64,000 nt of DNA from Pelobates cultripes (Eukaryota; Chordata; Amphibia; Anura; Pelobatidae), in contig OW240918.1 of NCBI GenBank assembly GCA_933207985.1, forward strand, positions 21,577,531 through 21,641,530, given 5' to 3'. Within the stretch, counting starts at the first letter, position 1. Every line of letters starts with the position of its first letter. This document shows, one piece after another, positions 56,493 to 64,000 of the stretch. The position numbers were made by a program, and so were the translations under genes. The notes below the pieces were generated by a model. That model was not told the DNA's origin. It made no database searches and saw only the letters and a program-made list of their open reading frames with translations.

Positions 56493-56615
56493 GTTTAGTT
56501 TCATTGCTAGTTTTATTTTGTTGTTAAAGTGTTTTAGACTTAATGATACTGTATGTTTAAACTAGGATTTCTTTTTACAGTGCTGGATTGTGGGCTCATT
56601 TGTATCACTCAATGC
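56493..56615 (+). repeat. direct duplicate, copy 1 of 2
   Basis: About 123 bp is repeated at 58,781-58,902 in the same orientation with only a few differences (two bases lost in a T run; 'caatgca' against 'cagtgca'). Confidence 0.9.
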
Positions 56616-57261
56616 AGTTTTTTGGGTTTTTTTGCAACTACATTCTATACTGAGCATTTTCATTCAGATACCTAGTTTTACCAAGGCAACTATGTTAGCA
56701 TCATGTAGCTTTATGTAAAAATACAGATACATTTTTAGGTTATCATAGCCATATGGACAACTGCATTCTCAAAATGTGTTTATGTCTTAGGAATAACCAT
56801 AGCAAATTCATAGATATTACATTTTCATATCTACTGTATGATAATGTAATATCTATGATACTGTATATCTTAAAGTGATACTCTAGGAACCATAACCACT
56901 ACTGCTCGCATCAGTGGTTATAATGCCAGGAGTCCGTGGGTGCCGTGGGTCTGTCAATCTGTTTATGAATGGTTTCACAATCACCGTGCTGTGTTGGGTG
57001 CATTACCATAAATAAATCACATCAAGTTAAAAAAGTATGTATTGTCTGAGTGCCATCATCTAACACTTTCATCCAATGAATACTTTCTAAACCTGGTTTG
57101 AGTTGGTATGGTAATGTGGAAGTATAACTTTTAGTTTTATCAGACAAACTCAGACTAAAGGGCAATGGGCACTTGGACAGCAAGGTATGCGTCAAACTGC
57201 TAGTAAATGGTTTGACAAATTATCAGTGGAAAACAGGGACTCTTGGTTCCATTACTACTAT
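56616..57261. other. unassigned, with T2-like terminus at 56,870
   Basis: 56,870 begins TTAAAGTGATACTCTAGG, a T2-like left end, followed by 'aaccataaccactactg' and 'atcagtggttataatg' (short hairpin). The right end is not found. Confidence 0.4.
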
Positions 57262-57600
57262 GATTATTATTATTATTATTATTATGTTATTATTATTATG
57301 TTATTATTTATATAGCGCCATCAAATTCCGCAGCGCTTTACACTGGGAGGACGAACAGACATGTATTTGTAACCAGACAAGTTGGACACACAGGAATAGA
57401 GGGGTTGAGGGTCCTGCTCAATGAGCTTACATGCTAGAGGGAGTGGGGTAAAGTGACACAAAAAGGTAAGGATAGTATTAGACTAATGACAGTTGCAAGA
57501 GCGGAATCATTCGGGAGCTATTAACAGTTTGATTGAAACACTTTGTCAAGAAGTGGGTTTTTAATGATTAATGACTATGGTGTGCAGTAGTGATGGTATT
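57262..57600 (-). repeat. LINE/SINE-type tail with (ATT)n
   Basis: An (ATT)n run is followed by 'tttatatagcgccatcaaat' and 'tccgcagcgctttacactgg', the inverse of the 'gcgctatataaa' 3' tail of CR1/L2-type repeats. The body continues with 'ggggttgagggtcctgctca' and 'aatgagcttacatgctagag'. No coding region is seen. Confidence 0.6.
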
Positions 57601-58479
57601 GTGAATGTCCCTTTAATTGTGATGGTATCTCTACACAAATCATTCAGATTCCCCAGATGATTTCAAGGCAAAGTCTACTGAGCAAAATAAATTGAATCTT
57701 AGCCCCCAAATATTCTTAAAGCTAAATTAAAAAAAAAAAAGGATATATTTTTTTTAATGTTCCTATATTATATTTTTTGTACTTCATCAATACAACACAT
57801 AATATAGTTGCTTCATCCTTATTTAATTTAGTGTGTAAAATAAAATATATACATTGGCACCATTATACAATGTCTGGTGTTTGGTGATTTAATATATTTT
57901 TCTTACCAGTGATATGAACAATATTGCCATCCATTTTTCTCCAAATATTGAGAAATAAAAGGGTTAACATGCAAAAGAGTCTACACTTCATCTTGTAAAG
58001 AACTTCAAACAGTAGATTATATCAATAGCTATTCTATGATGTCTAATCTACAGTATAAAATAAACAGTATGCAACCAAGATTCATAACTTAAATTATAAC
58101 GTGAAAATCATGATTTTGATTACAGTACTACACTCTATGAAAATATTTTTAAAGCTATCTTGACTTTGTGATTTTGTACGATATATAAGAAGCATGATGT
58201 GTTTAACAATGTGTTGGGAGAAAAAAAAAATCTAATTTTAACATATTTTCTTGCAACACAAAACTCTATTTGAAGAATATATGTAATTAACCTTGTGCAG
58301 CTGAAATAAACCACCTAAATATGTTCACTTGGTCAAGCAAGAGTTAATCTGAATAAGTAGGGGGGAAAAAGGAAATTATTTAAAATAAGACCCTTGTTAT
58401 ACAATGACACTTGCTCTATGCTCTTACAGAGAAAAACATGATGATAAAACACCACAAAGAAGAGTGTTATGAATTTTAT
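57601..58479. other. unassigned AT-rich sequence
   Basis: Nothing recognisable. Confidence 0.5.
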
Positions 58480-58745
58480 TAATGACTATAAGACAGTGTG
58501 CAAAACATCAAAGGTCTGCGGAAAAGATTAATGACCTCGTGTGAGACTGTTTAATTACCTCCAGCTAATTAGATTCTTGACCAAATTTTTAATATCTGCA
58601 TTCCTTCTAAAGCCTAATTGAGATTCCACATTATTTATCAATCTTTCAAAAAGCCCTTAGTGGGCTGCTTTTTAGATTTTTTTTCCCTTTGCTCTTTGAC
58701 TCCATTTATGGTCAATTATTAAATAAATGGAAAAGTAACCGTTCT
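58480..58745. promoter_or_regulatory. candidate conserved enhancer-like stretch
   Basis: The unique-looking sequence is dense in homeodomain-type cores: 'agattaatgacc', 'gtttaattacctcc', 'agctaattagattc', 'gcctaattgag' and 'attatttatcaatc'. Such clustering in complex sequence is typical of vertebrate developmental non-coding elements. This is inference only; no conservation data are available. Confidence 0.3.
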
Positions 58746-58780
58746 CCGCGCGCTGCGTACATGAAAAACACTTTACTTTT

Positions 58781-58902
58781 GTTTAGTTTCATTGCTAGTT
58801 TTATTTTGTTGTTAAAGTGTTTTAGACTTAATGATACTGTATGTTTAAACTAGGATTTTTTTACAGTGCTGGATTGTGGGCTCATTTGTATCACTCAGTG
58901 CA
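58781..58902 (+). repeat. direct duplicate, copy 2 of 2
   Basis: Near-identical to 56,493-56,615, about 2.3 kb away, same orientation. It ends at a poly-T run, while copy 1 ends in a mixed T/G run. Confidence 0.9.
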
Positions 58903-60623
58903 TTTTTGTTGTTTTTTTTTTTTTAAATCAACCTTTTTTCTTGAATCTTGGCAGTAGATCATTCATGAGTTTTACCTTGATCTAAAATCAAGGCATATAT
59001 TGTTATATATAGAACAGTGACTGTAAAAGCTAAACCGCTAATACATTCCTCCTTATTGTTTGAAATTCCTCCTTATTGTTTGAAATTCTATGCCGTTCTA
59101 ATCTTTATTGTTGCAAGCGTTTTATTTTTTTTTTATTGTAACAAATGGAATAATTCTACAAAATAAAGGAAAAGCACTGCGACAAATCTAAGCAGGATTA
59201 TCACATGTGTATGTTTTACATGAAGATGTAAAAGACACACAGGTTACATACTTACAAAGCTTAAAAGAGACGTGCATACATCAAGTTTAGCCTTTCCTAC
59301 ATTTGTTTTTGCTGTTGAAGCAAAAGAAGGCAAATAACCCAGTCTCAAACACTTCCAATTTCGCAACAAACTAGGAAAAAAAATTCTTCTTGACCCCAGA
59401 ATGGCAGTAAGATTTGTCTTTGGATCAAGAAGCTATTATCCCACTAATTGAATACAATATTTCGGTATATTAAGTTTTTGCAAGTATTTATTCAATTGCT
59501 GTAGTGGAAGGAGGAAGTTGGGAGTAGCTCAAAACCGTACCTGTCCTCCTAGGCTAATAAGTGGATTTTCATTTGTTACAGTACTCCACCATACAGTGGG
59601 CACTATATTGCTGTTCTTTTGTTTGTTTTTTTAATATATATCATGGAGAAGACACCACACCACCTTAGAGTGGGAATTATTTTACTCCATGTTATTTAAC
59701 AAGACCCATCTACTGGACTCCAATAAATGTGAGTGCACTTCCTATTTTACCTTTTAGTATTTCACATCCTTATTGTTCTTATCATGCTGTTCTTTTCTTG
59801 TAAAAAACAAACAAAAAAAAACCCTTTTCCTTTGCCTTGGACTAAATCTAATTTCGTCCAGACTAAATGCATGGCCTCGTGTCCTACATATTGTCCTGTG
59901 TATGAATAGATCAGGTGAATAGGTGACATAAATAAGTGATTTAACTAAAGGTAACAAGGAAATATTGTACTTGCCATGAATCCTGTCCGATTTTCACTCC
60001 AAGAGGGTCATCCAACACACAGAAGAACACAAAACTGAGCTCTAGGGAAGATCCTGTGACATGAATGATATCATAAGGATCTAATCTTACACGCAAATTG
60101 AAATAATATTCTCTTTATTGCATACAATTGAAAACTAGCTGTCAATAAATGTGATGATTTACAAGTTGTAAAGTGCTGAAGAAACTTTTAAAGCCTTGGA
60201 AAATGTCATACTTGAAGGAAAAAACAGAGACAAAGTTTCTATTACTTGTTCTCATTTGCAACAGGATTATTAATACTATGTTTACTTATATAAACGTATT
60301 TACTTATGCAAACAATATTTAAGAATATGGGGTTTTTTTACCTTTGCACCCGGCAGGCAGCTTAAAAACAAAAAAACAGAGAAGAGGTAAAAGGAAACAC
60401 TATTTCTGTTTTTCCTTTTTATTAGCAAAATTTGCCTTTTCTGGACTGGATTATAATACAATTTGCTAAATATTTAATAAAAAGTCAAAGGAAAACAAAA
60501 GCATCTCAATGCGAAAAATGTTAATATTATGGGTGATTTTTAATGTCTTATTAAATGGAGTAAATTCCAATGAAATGTTATTCGCCTTTAAAAGAAAACA
60601 GAGCTTCACACGAAAACAAAAGG
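58903..60623. other. unassigned sequence
   Basis: A perfect 21-bp tandem duplication ('attcctccttattgtttgaa' plus one base) lies at about 59,044-59,088. About 60,060-60,300 looks unique and complex. No genes are recognised. Confidence 0.4.
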
Positions 60624-61444
60624 TTAAAGTGATAGTATTGCCACCAAAACAAGTTTAGCTTAATGAAGCAGTTTTTATGTATAAATCATGTCTCTGCAGC
60701 CTCACTGCTTAAATCTCTGCCACTTAGGAATTAAAGGTAAACTATAGTGCCAAGAAAACAAGGTTGTGTCCTTCTCCCTTGTGCCATCCTCCTCGTGGTG
60801 CAGAAGGGGTTAAAACCCCTTTCTGTCACTTACCTGACTCCTGCGCCGATGTCCCTCGTCACTGGTTCCGGCTCTGCCTCCACTCCATCCCCTGCCAACG
60901 TCAGCTTCTCTCTACACACTTCCTGTAAAGAGAGAGTTAATGTTTAAAATAATTTTATTGCACAGTCTGTTTAATTTAGAATTTTCTACCTTCTGCTCTG
61001 TTTATAGCCTGCTAGAGTTTACAGGAACCTCCTGTGTGTGATAAAAGTTCAAATTACAGTGCAGGAAATAAAAACTTCTAAAGTATGTTCAGATGGGATT
61101 ACAAATAAAATGTTTTTTTTTTATACAGGCTGTGTGAGTCACAGCCAGGGGAGATGTGATTAGGACTGCATGGACAGAATAAAAGTGAGTTAATATGAGA
61201 TAACAACTTCTAAATTAAACAGAATGTGCAATAAAGGAAGTGTAAACATTAGATAACTCTTTACAGGAAATGTTTAGGAAAGTTGTATAAGTCACATGCA
61301 GGGAGGTATGATCAGCGCTGCATAAATTAAGTAATTTAACTCCCAAATGGCAGAGAATTGAGCAGTGAGACTATAGGGGCATGATCTATACACCTAAACT
61401 GCTTATTTAAGCTGTTGTTTTGATCCCTATAGTATCCCTTTTAA
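60624..61444. mobile_element. TTAA-flanked MITE with nested TTAA fragment
   Basis: The left end is TTAAAGTGATAGTATTGCC; the inverse of the right end is TTAAAAGGGATACTATAGGG. Sub-terminal arms also pair ('gcctcactgcttaaatctct' against the inverse of 'agagaattgagcagtgagac'). A second TTAAAGG-type terminus begins at about 60,732 inside it, followed by GC-rich sequence to about 60,940, suggesting a nested partial element. The 60747-60947 frame is a by-product. Confidence 0.65.
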
Positions 61445-62640
61445 TACACGTTTTTCAGTGTTTTGTTCAAAGGTGTAATTTCCAGAAAATAAACAATTTC
61501 ACTTAAGGCAAAGTAATTTCTACTTTTGCGAATAGAATACATTTAAATATTACAAGAGTTTTTTGTTTATTTTCAATAAATACATTCCTTTTTTTCAGAA
61601 CCCACCTGCAGAGAAAATGATAACGTACCTTGTTGTTAAGATGAATAGCCTAGCAGTTTATTGTTGTTCATATATTGTTTTTATAATTTTATAACACTTC
61701 ATGCTGCTGGAAAGATTAAGGGGTATATTTACTAAACTGTGGATTACAGTGAGTTAGTAAGCAATGCATGTCATTTAAGAGCCTAGGTGGAGAAACCAAA
61801 TCACCCATTTACATAATCTGAGATGTTTCTCATTTACACAATTTAGTTTATTTATGCCCAGTTTAGTGCAGAATTCCCTAAAGAAGAAATGTTAAAAAAA
61901 AAAATCTATGTTAAGAAACATAAACAACCCTATACACTATGTTTTGGCAGTGCAACCTACAAGCTTACAATTTAAAAGGATGCAAGACAGGTAAGATGCG
62001 GGGTTTAGATGAGGTTAATATGGGATTGCTAAGACTTGTGCAAAAATTAGTTTGAAGTGATTAGTTGAGTAAAATTCCTGTTAATCAATAAACAGCAAAA
62101 TAAAATGTGAATTGCTCTCACCAGTAGACTCCACAGGTAAAACTACAGGTAAAATGATTCAGAACAATTCAATCAATGATGACCATGAATTTTATTTGGA
62201 CAACTTGCTTAAAATGAATTTGTGCATTTCTAATAAGAATGTATATATAGGGATAGAGGGAAAGATTGCGCCAAAACAATATTGACCTAAAATGTGTGAA
62301 CAACACAGAAAGCTATTCCAACAGAATACAATAAATATATGAATAAAATGATTCCAATTTTTAAAACAGGTTGTATTTTTTAAAAAGTCCAGTGTAGAGG
62401 TATAAATTTGCCAGAAGAAATGGTTATGGGATTCTTGATATCTTGAAATTCTTATATAAAAACAAAGAAAGACTAATAGTGTAATATATCCAAGAATGTG
62501 GTATACAGTTAAAAAGGTCTGTATGGTCCCACTCACGTTTTTAAGAGCTTTGACCAGTTCTAGTATTGATAGCATACAGTGGTACAATCCCTAATTATGG
62601 GATACGTGAGACATTGATAGTTGTTTCAATGTTGTGAAGA
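61445..62640. other. unassigned AT-rich sequence
   Basis: The 131-codon minus frame at 62192-62587 is hydrophobic and aromatic-rich with no recognised family; AT-rich composition explains it. Confidence 0.4.
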
Positions 62641-62649
62641 CCATAAAAC

Positions 62650-63250
62650 GATAAAAACTCCAGGAGTGTAGAAATATATAAATTAGTACTCACATTTGAT
62701 TGAGCAGGCAAACTGCTCAATGGATAGCGCTTGAGTGGTATAATCCCCACCTAGGATTCTTTATGAGTAGTCCTCACTGGAACAAAATAAAAATGGATGC
62801 CAGGCAGTAGAGAAGTAAAAATATAAAAGAGTAAATAAAACAATAAAAGAGTAAAATGGCACACTCACGGTATTAAAGTAGCCAAAATACCTTTATTAAC
62901 AATATTTATCACAACGCGTTTCACTTTTCAGGTTTTATCAAGTGGAGATAAAAAGACTGCCCTGACAAGCAAGAGTTTATATACATACATAATTGAATCA
63001 AATTTGGCACCCAAATGACGGCACTACAAAATTTTAGACATTACTAAAATATAAATTTAAGCTCATTTATAAATAATCTTTATATTGCTAGGAACTATTT
63101 CTGAGAAATCCAGTGTAAAACAAGATTTAAAACGCTTGCAATATGTGAATAAAGAAGATCACGTGGTCCGCACCCATCTTTGGTATTGAGCCGCGCCACG
63201 TGGTTAGAGCTAAGTATTATGGGTAATGTAGTTTTGAGCCGCGATTGGTC
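62650..63250. repeat. repeat with 'acaacgcgtttcac' core
   Basis: 'ggcacactcacggtattaaa', then 'cacaacgcgtttcacttttc' and 'aggttttatcaagtgg' resemble the inverted-repeat element type at 4.1, 13.4, 35.1 and 44.8 kb. A GC-richer part with 'cacgtggtccgc' and 'cgccacgtgg' (63,160-63,202) follows. Boundaries are uncertain. Confidence 0.4.
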
Positions 63251-64000
63251 CTCGCGAAGTATGTAGTGATTTCTAAAATGTGCATCCTGTTCCAACTTTA
63301 AGAAGCAAATAATTAAAGGTGGTATATATGTTATGCTTTGCAAATCTTATTTAAACATTGCAAACTAGAGACTTGTGTAAGATCGATTTGAAAATAACAG
63401 AGAAAAAATTATTTTCTATAAGCCATACAATTTCATATATCCCAACCCATTCAGGCGAAGGAAATGTGTACGTATTTATTTGTAAATATAGCAGTATTTT
63501 CTTTTATGTGTAGAGACTTGAAATGCATAACAGCTCTTTTCTCTTAAAGAGAATCTGTCAACTTTTGTCTCATTAAATTTCCTATCTTAAAGTTACTGTG
63601 TGATATAGTACACAGCATAATGTGGCTGTAACACCCATCCAAACACACTCACAGGCTTTGGCAATAATGCCAGCGGCTTAAACTTCCTGTGTTAAATCTG
63701 TATATCTATTTTTTAAACTACCTGCTCAAGGACCAATATCTTAGAAGTGAAGAAACATGCAACATATTCTCATTATTAAAAGGGAACTGTAATTTCTATC
63801 GATTTACACCAACTGAATAGAACATAAGAACTCATCTATAACCTTTTTCAAAGCTTTTTCAAAAGATCCTCAGTTTTCCTTTAAGTTTACACTAAAGATT
63901 AAGCAGATTAAGAGGTTATACCAATGATTAACAGCCAAGATGGTGGCACTGAGCTACATGATAACGAGGTGTGGATTTATACATTTAATTTTATTTTTTT
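63251..64000. other. unassigned, with T2-like terminus at about 63,545
   Basis: TTAAAGAGAATCTGTCAAC at about 63,545 is a T2-like left end. No right end is seen before the window ends. Confidence 0.4.

Noticed and set aside
62192..62587. 131-codon minus-strand hydrophobic frame resembling a membrane protein
   Set aside because: Aromatic and isoleucine-rich peptides are expected from AT-rich DNA; no family features.

Overview
The window looks like intergenic or intronic DNA from an amphibian nuclear genome, most likely a frog. The composition is AT-rich. I found no host protein-coding exon, rRNA or functional tRNA. Almost everything identifiable is transposon-derived, and the mixture points to anurans: DIRS-type tyrosine-recombinase retrotransposons, many TTAA-flanked elements with TTAAAGG-like ends (resembling the Xenopus T2/Kolobok type), non-autonomous hAT elements, a frog-style L1 ORF1, a relic Ty1/copia element and LINE 3' tails ending in a 'gctatataaat' motif. 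The species is not determined.

Layout. 0.2-2.7 kb: a decayed DIRS element. 3.2-4.8 kb: a CA array in a partial hAT-like element, then an inverted-repeat element. 6.4-7.6 kb: abutting TTAA elements. 8 kb: tRNA-derived SINE. 9.4-10 kb: a GATA microsatellite. 11.75-16.36 kb: one TTAA element of about 4.6 kb with a complete hAT element (14,848-16,081) nested in it. 19.3-19.7 kb: a second DIRS fragment. 21.4-23.4 kb: an L1-type insertion with an intact ORF1, no ORF2 and a 17-bp target duplication. 25.6-26.1 kb: a TTAA MITE. 29.3-32.7 kb: a second bounded hAT element carrying about 2.5 kb of CA-rich minisatellite. 34.8-37.5 kb: a three-level nest (TTAA MITE, then solo LTR, then an insertion with a large palindrome and a 160-bp inverted copy of sequence from 33.0 kb). 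42.2-43.7 kb: a third bounded hAT element with a TG array. 44.3-44.8 kb: a second copy of the palindromic element. 46.7-51 kb: a decayed copia element with gag, integrase, RT and RNase H in order. 55-63 kb: scattered TTAA MITEs, a LINE tail and unassigned DNA.

The only long open frame with a recognisable, apparently intact protein is the L1 ORF1 at 22,230-23,270 (minus strand). The other open frames mostly come from CA repeats or are random. The best candidates for a second look are the repeated association of CA-rich arrays with hAT elements, the ORF1-only L1, the nested insertion at 35-36.4 kb, a perfect RFX X-box palindrome inside a hAT element, and two unique stretches rich in homeodomain cores that could be conserved enhancers. 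All identifications come from reading the sequence; no database search was possible.
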